The notes under the pieces are model-generated. The model searched no databases. It was not told where the DNA came from and worked only from the letters and a program-made list of their open reading frames with translations. The translations under genes and the position numbers were made by a program. Positions 52,177 through 60,339 of a stretch of 64,000 bases of DNA are shown piece by piece (position 1 is the first letter of the stretch; the number at the start of each line of letters is the position of its first letter). Source of the DNA: Caulobacter zeae (GTDB lineage: Bacteria; Pseudomonadota; Alphaproteobacteria; Caulobacterales; Caulobacteraceae); the NCBI RefSeq assembly GCF_002858925.1, contig NZ_PJRS01000031.1, positions 18,438 through 82,437 on the forward strand, read 5' to 3'.

Positions 52177-53346
52177 ATGCGTCCCCAGCACCTGATCGTC
52201 GCCGGCGCCGGCATCGGCGGCCTGACCGCGGCCATCGCCCTGGCTCGCGCCGGCCACACCGTCGAGGTGCTGGAGCAGGCCCCGGCGCTCGGCGAGATCG
52301 GCGCCGGCGTCACGCTCGCGCCCAACGCCATGCGCGTCTACCACCACCTGGGCCTGGCCGAGGCGATCACCGCCGCCGGGGTCGAGCCCCAGCGCCAGCG
52401 GGTGCAGCACTGGGCCGACGGTCGCGACCTCGTGGCCTTCGAACGCGGCCAGAAGGTGCGCGACCTCTACGGCGCCCCTTACGTCTACATCCACCGCGCC
52501 GACCTGCACGCCATTCTGGTCGAGGCGCTGGAAGCCACCGGCCGCGCCAGCGTGCGCCTGTCCGCGCCTTGCGTCGCGGCCCGGCCGACCGATGACGGCG
52601 CGATCGCCGTGCTGGCCGGCGGCGCCGAGATCAAGGGCGACGCGGTGATCGGCGCCGACGGCGTGAAATCGGGCGTCCGCAAGGGCTTCGACCCCGGCGA
52701 GCCGCACTTCACCGGCCACGTCGTCTGGCGCGCCATCGTGCCGGTCGAGGGCGACCTGCTGACCGATATGGCCCACTTCCCCGGCATCCATATCGGCCCG
52801 GGCCGCATGGCCGTGCGCTATCCGCTGCGCAACTCGACCCTGCTGAATCTGGTCTTCTTCGCCCGACAGGAGGGCTGGGCCGAGGAAGGCTGGACGATCC
52901 GCGCCGACCTCGCCGACCTGCGCAAGACCTTCGAAGGCTGGAGCAGCGACGTCCAGGCCCTGCTCGACGCCGTCGATTCGTCTGCGCTCTACAAGTGGGC
53001 CGTCTTCGCCCGCCAGCCGCTGAAGACCTGGGTGCGCGGCGGCCGCGTGGCCCTGCTGGGCGACGCCGCTCACGCCATGACCCCGTTCCTGGGCCAAGGC
53101 GCCGCCGCCGCCATCGAGGACGCCCTCGTCCTGGCCCGCGCCTTCGAAGCCGCGTCGGACGTTCCCGAAGCCCTGGCCCGCTACGAGGCCGCCCGCAAGG
53201 AACGCTGCGGCTTCATCCAGGTCGAATCCAACCTCAACGCGGACCGCCTCGAAGGCGACGAAGCCCACCTCTACGGCATGACCGAGATCAAGAACGAAGA
53301 GACGCTGGGCCTCTTCGCGTACGACGCTGGGGCGGTGGAGGTCTAA
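52177..53346 (+). CDS. Group A FAD-dependent hydroxylase 2
   Basis: A 389-aa flavin monooxygenase of the salicylate / 6-hydroxynicotinate hydroxylase type. FAD motif IVAGAGIGGLTAAIALARAG (residues about 6–25), DG motif VIGADGVKSGVRKGF and GD motif RVALLGDAAHAMTPFLGQGA. It is the last gene of the operon begun at 49598 (15-bp gap after the lyase). A decarboxylative or ring hydroxylation is plausible. Confidence 0.92.
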   Translation: MRPQHLIVAGAGIGGLTAAIALARAGHTVEVLEQAPALGEIGAGVTLAPNAMRVYHHLGLAEAITAAGVEPQRQRVQHWADGRDLVAFERGQKVRDLYGAPYVYIHRADLHAILVEALEATGRASVRLSAPCVAARPTDDGAIAVLAGGAEIKGDAVIGADGVKSGVRKGFDPGEPHFTGHVVWRAIVPVEGDLLTDMAHFPGIHIGPGRMAVRYPLRNSTLLNLVFFARQEGWAEEGWTIRADLADLRKTFEGWSSDVQALLDAVDSSALYKWAVFARQPLKTWVRGGRVALLGDAAHAMTPFLGQGAAAAIEDALVLARAFEAASDVPEALARYEAARKERCGFIQVESNLNADRLEGDEAHLYGMTEIKNEETLGLFAYDAGAVEV

Positions 53347-53350
53347 GAAC

Positions 53351-53536
53351 GATCCCTCTCTCATGGAGAGAGGGAGGGGCCCGCGCCGCAGGCGTGGGAG
53401 GGTGAGTGGGTAGGCGAAGCCCCCAGACGATCTTGGCGCCATTGCGAGCGATGTGCCGGCACGCCGGCTGAAGGTGTAACCACTCACCCTCCCATCGCTG
53501 CGCGATGGGCCCCTCCCTCTCTCTAAGAGAGAGGGG
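53351..53536. repeat. Family 2 BIME-like repeat
   Basis: The left arm has ATCCCTCTCTCATGGAGAGA, GGGCCCGCGCCGCAGGCGTG and GGAGGGTGAGTGG. The right arm is CCACTCACCCTCCCATCGC … GGGCCCCTCCCTCTCTCTAA. The right arm runs into the end of the CPBP gene and provides its last codons and stop. Confidence 0.85.
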
Positions 53537-54449
53537 ACCGGTTGGCGGCCTCGGTCAACGCCCCCTTCGCGATCAGATAGACGCAGCCCGCGGCGAGCAC
53601 GATCGTCGCGGCGACGCTGGCTTCCGGGCCGAAAGACCCGCCGGTAAGCCACCACGGGGCGCCCGAAGCCGGCGCTAGACCCACGACGACTGGTGTGATG
53701 GCGACCTTCATGCCGCTGACCTCCAGTCCGAAACCCGCACCAAGCAGGGCATTCCAGGCGGTGTGGAAGGCGCACGCCCCCCACAACGACCCTTCCTTGG
53801 CGGCGTAGAGACTCAGCACGACGGCGAAAAGAAACAGGTTGAAGAGCCCCAGCACGAGTTCCTTCGACGGGTCGACATTGCTCGCATGGAGCAGAGTAAA
53901 GAAGCCGGAATTGAGCAGGACGGCGACGATCAATCCGTGCCTGGACGCCACCAAAGACATCAGCCAGCCGCGGAACATGGTCTCTTCGGCGGCTCCCTGG
54001 ATCACATAGCCGGCGAACAGGGCGAGAAACGGCGTCAGAACGGCCGGCGTCAGCAAGCCCAGGGACAGACTTCCGGCGGCCTTGTAGCCGCCCGCGGCGA
54101 AGATGACGCCGACCACGGCGCCGAGGAGAAGCCCTCCGACGACCAGGCCGCGCAGATAGCGGCCGACCATCTTGGCGTTGAAGCCCAAGGCTGCGGGCGG
54201 CCTGCGCTCGAACAGAAGCGTCCAGGCGAAAATGAGAACCATGGTGACGCCCCCGCCGGCCAGATAGATGGCGAGCGGCCGCCATTGCGTATCCAGGTCC
54301 GCCTTGTGGAACCCCATCGGCTTCAAGACGCCGAAGATGATCGCCAGCTGCCCGACAACAAAGAAAACGACGATCAGGACGAGCGCCGCGAAGGTCCAAG
54401 TGCGCCGACTTCTAGCGGCGCGCGGCGCAAAAACTTCAACTCCACCCAT
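53523..54449 (-). CDS. CPBP-family intramembrane metalloprotease
   Basis: A 308-aa integral membrane protein with eight or so helices. The Abi/CPBP motifs are QGAAEETMFRGWLMSL (EExxxR), FFTLLHASN (FxxxH) and GACAFHTAWNALLGAG (HxxxN). Such proteases (Rce1-like) cut prenylated or bacteriocin-related peptides, or protect against them. ATG 54449 has GGAGGGGA upstream. The C-terminal residues SPLS and the stop are encoded by a family 2 repeat arm. It carries no island operator and may be unrelated to the island. The gap 54450–54619 holds only AT-rich sequence. Confidence 0.88.
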   Translation of the reverse strand: MGGVEVFAPRAARSRRTWTFAALVLIVVFFVVGQLAIIFGVLKPMGFHKADLDTQWRPLAIYLAGGGVTMVLIFAWTLLFERRPPAALGFNAKMVGRYLRGLVVGGLLLGAVVGVIFAAGGYKAAGSLSLGLLTPAVLTPFLALFAGYVIQGAAEETMFRGWLMSLVASRHGLIVAVLLNSGFFTLLHASNVDPSKELVLGLFNLFLFAVVLSLYAAKEGSLWGACAFHTAWNALLGAGFGLEVSGMKVAITPVVVGLAPASGAPWWLTGGSFGPEASVAATIVLAAGCVYLIAKGALTEAANRSPLS

Positions 54450-54619
54450 AGTTCCCCTCCGAATGCCCCAAGACACAAGTCCACACGCCGCGCACCTGTA
54501 TTGAGAGATGCGCAGATCATTCTTGGACACGTGCTGTAGAGGCGCCAGAACCGCCGCTCGGATGCAGAAACCTACATTAATTCTTTGTCAGAACATTCAG
54601 GGTGTTCAGCGGCCTTTCT

Positions 54620-55155
54620 GAATCCCTCTCTCTTAGAGAGAGGGAGGGGCCCGCCGCGAAGCGGTGGGAGGGTGAGTGGTTTCGCCCTCACAGAGAAATC
54701 CCAATTCCTTTGATTGAAAACGCAGGTGCCCAGCGCCCAGGCTTTGCTGATGGACAGGACCGCCTACGCCCGCCGCCTTCGTCAGAAGCAAACCCAGGCG
54801 GAAAAGACGCTTTGGGCCCTTGTCCGCAACCGTCGCCTCTCAGGCTTCAAGTTCATGCGGCAGATTGCGATCGATCGCTATTTCGCGGACTTCGTCTGCG
54901 AGCCGGCCAAGCTGATCGTCGAACTCGACGGTGCTGCTCACGAGGGCCGCGAAGACTATATGACAAGCGCCGCACCGACACGCTGGAACAGCTTGGATAC
55001 GTGGTGTTGAGGTTCCACAACGAGCAGATCCTGGCCGATCCCGGCGGGACCGCCGACGACATCCTGGCTGCGCTCCGGTCGGCCAGGCCGTAACCACTCA
55101 CCCTCCCACCGCCTATGGCGGCGGGCCCCTCCCTCTCTCTAAGAGAGAGGGATTC
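54620..55155. mobile_element. DUF559 gene framed by ~60-bp inverted repeats
   Basis: The left arm (54620–54682) starts GAATCCCTCTCTCTTAGAGA and ends GGAGGGTGAGTGG. The right arm (55092–55155) starts AACCACTCACCCTCCC and ends AGAGAGAGGGATTC. The arms are inverse copies apart from small loop changes. The same arms occur with short non-coding spacers at 43609, 53351 and 58575. The gene stop codon uses the first bases of the right arm. No target-site duplication is visible. It behaves like a repeat that carries, or has captured, a nuclease gene. Confidence 0.55.
54750..55093 (+). pseudogene. DUF559 (Vsr-like) endonuclease-domain gene, frameshifted
   Basis: The first frame from ATG 54750 gives the PD-(D/E)xK fold start: RQKQTQAEKTLWALVRNRRL, then IDRYFADFVCEPAKLIVELDG with the D…ExD active-site residues. 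At about 54958 (GACTATATGACAAG) the frame shifts. The C-terminal part DKRRTDTLEQLGYVVLRFHN continues in another frame to 55093. An extra AT dinucleotide in CTATATGAC explains it exactly. It may be a true mutation or a sequencing error. DUF559 proteins are related to very-short-patch repair nucleases. Confidence 0.85.
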
Positions 55156-55226
55156 ATAACGGCGCCTTCCCCTACGACCGCCTCTCCCCTGCCCGTCAAC
55201 CGCCCCTGACTGCCTAGCACCTGCGC

Positions 55227-55243
55227 TGTCCGCCTAGCGGAGC
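55227..55243. promoter_or_regulatory. Island operator palindrome, copy 4
   Basis: TGTCCGC-CTA-GCGGAGC has a perfect TCCGC-N3-GCGGA core and lies 92 bp before the methyltransferase B start at 55335. Confidence 0.6.
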
Positions 55244-55334
55244 ATCCGTTGAACGCAATATTTTGACTGATCGGTCCCCTTCAGATTAGCCTCAGTTCGC
55301 GCCGCCCTTCCGGGCCGGCTGTTTGGAGGCCGCC

Positions 55335-56558
55335 ATGTCCGCCGAGATGCTCAACACCTTCCAGCAGGTCGATCACCCGATCCTGCCCAAGCCGACCCAC
55401 GACGAGGCGTCGCGACAGGAATTCACCAAGAGCTTCAAGCAGTTCATCCAGCAGGGTCTGCTGCCGGGCCTGGGCCCCGTGTTCGGCGTCCGCGCCGCCA
55501 AGGCCTTCGAGCGCGAGCATGGCCGCGCCCCCGCCGACCGCCGCGACATCCGTTCGGCCATGGTCAAGGACCTCTATTTCCAGCACTACGCGGCGGCCAA
55601 CCGCATCGCCCAGGAACTGCTCTGGGAATCGACCAACGTCACGATCGACCGTGAACTGCCCGAGCTGATCGAGAAGGCCCGCGGCCTCTCGGCCTCGGCC
55701 AAGGGCAAGCTCGACCTGCCCGAGGAATTCGAGACCCCGCGCTACGTCACCTCGATCGACATCCACTGCATGCCCGGCGGCTATGCCGGCGCGGTGACCC
55801 CGGACGACATCTCGACGGGCGCCCTCTACGACCGCGGCGTCTATCTCTACGCCATGGGCTATATGGGCCCGTTCAACGACGACATGGGCCGCTCGGTCTG
55901 CAACTACGTCAACCGCCGCCTGGACGGCTTCAAGCCCAAGCGGATCCTGGACCTGGGCTGCACCGTCGGCCACTCGACCCTGCCCTACAAGGAACTGTTC
56001 CCCGAGGCGGAGGTCTGGGGCGTCGACGTCGCCGCCCCGCAGGTGCGCTACGCCCACGCCCGCGCCGCCGGTCTGGGCCTCGAAGTCAACTTCGCCCAGA
56101 TGAACGCCGAGGAGACCCGCTTCGAGGCCGGCTCGTTTGATCTGATCGTCAGCCACATCCTGCTGCACGAGACGTCGGGCAAGGCCATGCCGCGCATCTT
56201 CAACGAGTGCCACCGCCTGCTGGCGCCCGGCGGCTACATGATCCACGCCGACCTGCCGCCGTTCGACAACATGGACCCGTTCACCCAGTTCATCCTCGAC
56301 AACGAGACCTGGTACAACAACGAGCCGTTCTGGGGCGCCATGCGCGAGACCGACCAGGTCGCGTTGGCCAAGGCCGCCGGCTTCCCGCCCGAAAGCGTCA
56401 AGTTCGACACCGCGCCGATGGCGATCATGGAGTTCGTCGCCCAGCAGGCCGCCGGCTACAGCCAGGACGCCAGCGCGGCGGTCTCCGACCGCGAGTTCGC
56501 CGCCGGCGAATACGCCCCCGGCGGCGGCTGGGAAGTCCTGATCGCCCGCAAGGCCTGA
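55335..56558 (+). CDS. SAM-dependent methyltransferase B of paired module
   Basis: A 407-aa paralogue of methyltransferase A. The N-terminal helical domain is shared (RAPADRRDIRSAMVKD at about 64–79 against RAPKDRHEVRKALLKD in A), as is the linker motif RYVTSIDIHCMPGGY (136–150). The methyltransferase core has motif I ILDLGCTVGHSTLP (204–217), VWGVDVAAPQVRYA, and LLAPGGYMIHADLP, then YNNEPFW. It also has ALYDRGVYLYAMGYMG before the core. GGAGG precedes ATG 55335. It is followed by its small partner and an FAD oxidase in one operon. Substrate unknown. Confidence 0.9.
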   Translation: MSAEMLNTFQQVDHPILPKPTHDEASRQEFTKSFKQFIQQGLLPGLGPVFGVRAAKAFEREHGRAPADRRDIRSAMVKDLYFQHYAAANRIAQELLWESTNVTIDRELPELIEKARGLSASAKGKLDLPEEFETPRYVTSIDIHCMPGGYAGAVTPDDISTGALYDRGVYLYAMGYMGPFNDDMGRSVCNYVNRRLDGFKPKRILDLGCTVGHSTLPYKELFPEAEVWGVDVAAPQVRYAHARAAGLGLEVNFAQMNAEETRFEAGSFDLIVSHILLHETSGKAMPRIFNECHRLLAPGGYMIHADLPPFDNMDPFTQFILDNETWYNNEPFWGAMRETDQVALAKAAGFPPESVKFDTAPMAIMEFVAQQAAGYSQDASAAVSDREFAAGEYAPGGGWEVLIARKA

Positions 56559-56582
56559 GTTAGAGTTTAAGGGGAAAACACG

Positions 56583-56954
56583 ATGAACGCCCACGCTCCG
56601 CAGGCCGAGCGCCCGCACGTCATCCGCGACGCCAAGGGCAAGCGCCCCCAGTTCTACGAGGCCCCGGGCCTCGACCAGGCCATGTCGATGATCATGGTCC
56701 TGGCCAACGAACTGGCCGTGCTGCACGACCGTCTCGACAGCGCCGAACGCGTCCACGCCGCCAAGGGCCTGGACCTGGCCGCCGAGATCGAGGCCCTGCA
56801 GCTCGACCAGGCCGCCCTGGAGGCCCGCGAGGCCTGGCGCCAGGACTTCCTGGGGCGCCTGTTCTACCTGGCCCGCAAGGACGCCTCGGAAGCCGCCGCG
56901 GCCGACACAGCCGAGCGCTTCCGCGCCACCATCGAAGACATCGCCAAGACCTGA
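56583..56954 (+). CDS. Small helical partner protein B (123 aa)
   Basis: A 123-aa helical protein 24 bp after methyltransferase B. Core ELAVLHDRLDSAERV (residues 43–57) then KGLDLAAEIEALQ aligns with partner A and partner C; KRPQFYEAPGL (20–30) matches the A copy. The C-terminus is an Ala/Glu-rich helix. No known domain is recognised. The repeated linkage to this methyltransferase family is the only functional clue. Confidence 0.88.
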   Translation: MNAHAPQAERPHVIRDAKGKRPQFYEAPGLDQAMSMIMVLANELAVLHDRLDSAERVHAAKGLDLAAEIEALQLDQAALEAREAWRQDFLGRLFYLARKDASEAAAADTAERFRATIEDIAKT

Positions 56955-56979
56955 TCCCAAGACCTCATCGAGTAAGCTG

Positions 56980-58563
56980 ATGCCCGTCAAGACGCGTACC
57001 GCCCCAGCCGCCGCTGGCCTCCTGTCCCGCCTGGAGGCGATCGTCGGCGCCGGCGGCGTCCTGACGGGCGAGGCCGCCCTGCCCTTCGCCACCGACGTCT
57101 ACCGCCGGCTGGAAACACCGCTGGCCGTGGTCCGCCCGGCCGACGTCGAGCAACTGCAAGCGGTCGTGCGCGAAGCCGCCACCGAAGGCGTCGCCATCGT
57201 CCCGCGCGGCGGCGGCGCGTCCTATACAGACGGCTACCTGGCGACCCGCGCCGACACCGTGCTGATCGACACCGGGGCCCTGTCCCGCATCGTCGAGATC
57301 AACCAGACCGACGCCTATGTCACCGTGGAGGCCGGGGTCACCTGGGCCCAGCTGAAGGACGCGCTGGATCCCCTAGGCCTGCGTACGCCCTTCTTCGGCC
57401 CGTTCTCGGGCCTGGCCGCCACGATCGGCGGGTCGATGTCGCAGCACGCCATCAGCCACGGCTCGGGCCTCTACGGCAGCTCGGCGGAGTCGGCCGTGTC
57501 GGTCGAGGTCGTCATCGCCGACGGCTCCCTGCTGCGCACCGGCTCGGCCGCCCGCGGCGCCTCGCCCTTCGCCCGCTGGTACGGACCCGATCTGTGCGGC
57601 CTGTTCCTGGGCGACTGCGGCGCGCTGGGGATAAAGGCGCGCATCACCCTGCCGCTGATCGCCAAGAGGCCCGCCTTCCAGTGCGCCTCCTTCGCCTTCG
57701 AAGACCTGCCGAGCCTCGCCCGCGCCATGCGGGCGGCGTCGATCGAGGCGCTCGACGACGAGCATTTCGCCATCGACGCGCCCCTGGCCCAGGGCCAGAT
57801 CGCCCGCCAGGACAACGCCGCGGTCGTGCAGATGGCGCTCACCGTGCTGAAGAGCTCGCCGTCGCTGGTCGCGGGCCTCAAGCAGCTCGGCAAGATGGCC
57901 CTGGCCGGCGATCGCGCCCTGCGCAAGGCCGAGTACATGGTCCACTACATCCTCGAGGGCGTCGACGACCGCGAGGCCAAGGCGCGGCTGGACCGCCTGC
58001 GCACCCTGATGACGGCCGAGGGGGTCGAGATCCCCAACACCATGCCGACCATCGTGCGCGGCATGCCGTTCGCCCCGCTCTACAACGTGCTCGGCCCCAA
58101 GGGCGAGCGCTGGGCCCCGCTGAACGGCATCCTGCCGCACAGCCAGGTCGCCGCCTTCCACACCGCGCTCGAAGCCCTCTACGCCGGCCACGCCGACGAG
58201 ATGACCGCCCGCGGCGTCTGGCGCGGCGGCATGTTCGAGGTGCTGCGCCCGTCCGGCTTCCTCTACGAGGTCGCCCTCTACTGGCCCGGCGCCCAGACCG
58301 CCTACCACGCCGGCGTCCTGCCGGCCGAGCACCTGGCCAGCCTGCCCCAGTACGCCGACGATCCGGCGACCACGGCCTTCGTGCACAAGCTCAAGGCCCA
58401 GATCATCGCGCTCTACGCACGGCATGGCGCCGTGCACTTCCAGCTCGGCAAGCTATATCCGTACGGCGACGTACTGGAGGCTCCGGCGCTGGACCTGGTC
58501 AAGGCGGTGAAGGCGGCCGTGGATCCGAAAGGCGTGATGAACCCCGGGGCGCTGGGGCTTTAG
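56980..58563 (+). CDS. FAD-linked oxidase (PCMH/VAO type)
   Basis: A 527-aa flavin oxidase or dehydrogenase. The PCMH FAD domain spans residues about 30–215 with VPRGGGASYTDGY, GPFSGLAATIGGSMSQ and SAVSVEVVIADGSLLRTG. The C-terminal substrate domain has VHFQLGKLYPYGD and DPKGVMNPGALGL, as in glycolate/D-lactate dehydrogenases and vanillyl-alcohol oxidase relatives. It is the third gene of the methyltransferase B operon, so it probably oxidises an alcohol or hydroxy acid in the same pathway. Confidence 0.88.
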   Translation: MPVKTRTAPAAAGLLSRLEAIVGAGGVLTGEAALPFATDVYRRLETPLAVVRPADVEQLQAVVREAATEGVAIVPRGGGASYTDGYLATRADTVLIDTGALSRIVEINQTDAYVTVEAGVTWAQLKDALDPLGLRTPFFGPFSGLAATIGGSMSQHAISHGSGLYGSSAESAVSVEVVIADGSLLRTGSAARGASPFARWYGPDLCGLFLGDCGALGIKARITLPLIAKRPAFQCASFAFEDLPSLARAMRAASIEALDDEHFAIDAPLAQGQIARQDNAAVVQMALTVLKSSPSLVAGLKQLGKMALAGDRALRKAEYMVHYILEGVDDREAKARLDRLRTLMTAEGVEIPNTMPTIVRGMPFAPLYNVLGPKGERWAPLNGILPHSQVAAFHTALEALYAGHADEMTARGVWRGGMFEVLRPSGFLYEVALYWPGAQTAYHAGVLPAEHLASLPQYADDPATTAFVHKLKAQIIALYARHGAVHFQLGKLYPYGDVLEAPALDLVKAVKAAVDPKGVMNPGALGL

Positions 58564-58574
58564 GCGCCTTTATC

Positions 58575-58772
58575 GACCCTCTCCCAGAGGGAGAGGGAGG
58601 GGCCCAGGCGATAGCCTGGGAGGGTGAGGGGTTACACCCTCTCCGATAAATCCACGATCGAACATCAGAAGCGTCGGCCAATCAGGTCGGGGACGGGACC
58701 GCCAGCGGCGTACCCCCTCACCCTCCCACGCCTTGCGGCGCGGGCCCCTCCCTCTCCCCATGGGAGAGGTTT
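58575..58772. repeat. Family 2 BIME-like repeat
   Basis: The left arm has ACCCTCTCCCAGAGGGAGAG, GGGCCCAGGCGATAGCCTGG and GAGGGTGAGGGG. The right arm has CCCCTCACCCTCCCACGCC, TTGCGGCGCGGGCCCC and CTCTCCCCATGGGAGAG. About 80 bp of unrelated spacer lies between. Convergent gene ends flank it. Confidence 0.85.
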
Positions 58773-58801
58773 CAAAAGCGCGCCTTCCGCCTTCACACAA
58801 T

Positions 58802-58831
58802 AAAAAAGGCGCGGTCCTTTCGGACCGCGCC
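58802..58831 (-). terminator. Terminator after small partner C
   Basis: GGCGCGGTCC (58808–58817) and GGACCGCGCC (58822–58831) form a perfect 10-bp stem. In the minus direction it is followed by six T. Confidence 0.9.
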
Positions 58832-58866
58832 AGGCTACACGCTGCGCAGTTGCAGCGGGGACCTCG

Positions 58867-59175
58867 TCAGCTCCGGGCTTCGGGAGCCGCGCGCAAGGCG
58901 CGCATCAGGTTCTGCACGATCGCGTCGCGCTTGGCGTTCAGCTGGGCCTGCAACTCCGGGCCCGGCTGGAAGGCGTCGACCTCGGCATTGGCCAGCACGC
59001 CGTGGCTTTCCAGCACCGCTTCCAGCACGTGGACGCGGTCGGTCAGCACCCAGATCTCGCGGGTCAGCGACAGGATCGCCTCGCCCAGGTCGTCGATCTG
59101 GTCGACGGTCAGCATCCGGCGGTTCACCGGCTCGGAGATCGGGCGCTCGAAGGTCTTCTGGTTCATCGCGTTCAT
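58867..59175 (-). CDS. Small helical partner protein C (102 aa)
   Basis: A 102-aa helical protein downstream of methyltransferase C (24-bp gap). Core EIWVLTDRVHVLEAV (residues 40–54) then HGVLANAEVDAFQPGPE aligns with partners A and B, most clearly at the ERF/DAF-x-P-x-P-E end shared with A. It is the shortest copy, lacking the N-terminal KRP segment except for NRRML. MT-then-small gene order is the same as in modules A and B. Confidence 0.87.
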   Translation of the reverse strand: MNAMNQKTFERPISEPVNRRMLTVDQIDDLGEAILSLTREIWVLTDRVHVLEAVLESHGVLANAEVDAFQPGPELQAQLNAKRDAIVQNLMRALRAAPEARS

Positions 59176-59199
59176 GTCGCTCGCTCGTTGACGGAAGGA

Positions 59200-60246
59200 T
59201 CAGGCGGGCTTGTGAGCGCGCAGCACGTAGTAGGAATGGGTCGGAGCCTGGGTCGCGCCCTCGACGTCGACGAAGCCGATGTCCTTGCAGGTCTGGATCA
59301 GGTCCATGCTGGCCGAGGCGCGCCAGTAGGGCTCGCCGCCCCACTTGGCCAGGTAGTCGTAGCGCCACGAGGCCATCTTATCGATCTCGGCATAGCGCGG
59401 CACGTCGGCCATGATGATGTCGCCGCCCGGCTTCAGCATCCGGAAGGCCTCTTCCAGCACCGCCTTGATGATCCGCGGCGGCGCCTCGTGGAACAGGATG
59501 AAGGTGGTGACCAGGTCGAAGCTCTCGTCGGCGAAACCGGAGTTCTCGCCGCCCTTGACCATCAGCTTCCAGTTCCAGCCCTTCTCGTTGGCCACGCGGC
59601 GGGCCTGCTCGAGCATGCGGGCCGACCAGTCGATGCCGGTGATCTGAGCCTCTGGGAAGGTCTCCTGCAGGGCCTGGGTGAAGTGGCCCGAGCCGCAGCC
59701 GATATCGAGGATTTCCTTGTAGTCGCGACGCGGAGCCTGCTGGGCGGCCGCCCGGCGCTGGCCGAAGATGTCGCCGCCATAGCCGCGCGCCACCAGCTGC
59801 TTGTGCACCAGCTCGCCGTGGACATAGCCGGTGTGGTCGATGTGGTCCCAGCCGCCGGTGGTGCGGTGGAACCAGACCTTGCTCCAGTAGCTGGGCGGGG
59901 TCTCGCCGTCGCCGTAGTCCAGGGTGGCCGTGCCCTCGTCGAGGCTCTTGAGGTACGGCTCGATGACCGCGCGACGCTCCTCGAAGGCTTCGTCGCAGTG
60001 CGCGCCGTGGGTGCGCGAGGCCCATTCGCCGAACAGCTCGCGGATCTTGAAGATCTTGGAGTCGGCCAGGGTCTCGACGACCAGGGCGTGGCGTTCATCC
60101 ATGTCGTCGGGCATGGTCTGGGCCGTGACGCCCTTCATGGCCAGTTCCGCCTCGGAGGCGAAGTGCAGGCCGAAGGTCGCCTTCGATATGCCCGCCTGGA
60201 AATCGAGCGACGCGCGCCCGCGTTGGGCCAGGGCCGGAGCGTCCAT
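59200..60246 (-). CDS. SAM-dependent methyltransferase C of paired module
   Basis: A 348-aa more distant paralogue. An N-terminal domain of about 170 residues (FHRTTGGWDHIDHTGYVHGE before the core) is followed by a canonical core: motif I ILDIGCGSGHFTQAL (179–193), ITGIDWSARMLEQA, VTTFILFHEAPP, and MLKPGGDIIMADVPRYAE. The EPYW motif matches NNEPFW of A and B. Unlike A and B it has the classic GxGxG loop. The C-terminus ends APTHSYYVLRAHKPA. First gene of a two-gene operon with operator 60323 upstream. Confidence 0.9.
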   Translation of the reverse strand: MDAPALAQRGRASLDFQAGISKATFGLHFASEAELAMKGVTAQTMPDDMDERHALVVETLADSKIFKIRELFGEWASRTHGAHCDEAFEERRAVIEPYLKSLDEGTATLDYGDGETPPSYWSKVWFHRTTGGWDHIDHTGYVHGELVHKQLVARGYGGDIFGQRRAAAQQAPRRDYKEILDIGCGSGHFTQALQETFPEAQITGIDWSARMLEQARRVANEKGWNWKLMVKGGENSGFADESFDLVTTFILFHEAPPRIIKAVLEEAFRMLKPGGDIIMADVPRYAEIDKMASWRYDYLAKWGGEPYWRASASMDLIQTCKDIGFVDVEGATQAPTHSYYVLRAHKPA

Positions 60247-60322
60247 GAGGCACCTCTAAAACCTTGTTTCGATGAGGGACTTTACCCCCGGAGCGACGTC
60301 CCGAAAGGCGTGTCGGACCCGC

Positions 60323-60339
60323 TATCCGCACAACGGTCA
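60323..60339. promoter_or_regulatory. Island operator palindrome, copy 5
   Basis: TATCCGC-ACA-ACGGTCA has a perfect left half and a weak right half, ending 77 bp before the methyltransferase C start at 60246. It overlaps the last codon of the upstream hydrolase gene. Confidence 0.5.

Noticed and set aside
52813..52829. TATCCGC-TGC-GCAACTC inside the flavin hydroxylase 2 gene
   Set aside because: Only the left half fits, and it lies within a coding region far from any start; a 7-base half-site is expected by chance several times in the window.
52171..54399. 742-codon minus-strand frame across hydroxylase 2, a repeat and the CPBP gene
   Set aside because: It crosses intergenic repeats and two real genes and has no domain.
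43737..58831. The two GGCGCGG…CCGCGCC hairpins as another mobile repeat family
   Set aside because: Each has a clean T run directly after a gene end, so they are ordinary terminators with a common stem sequence.
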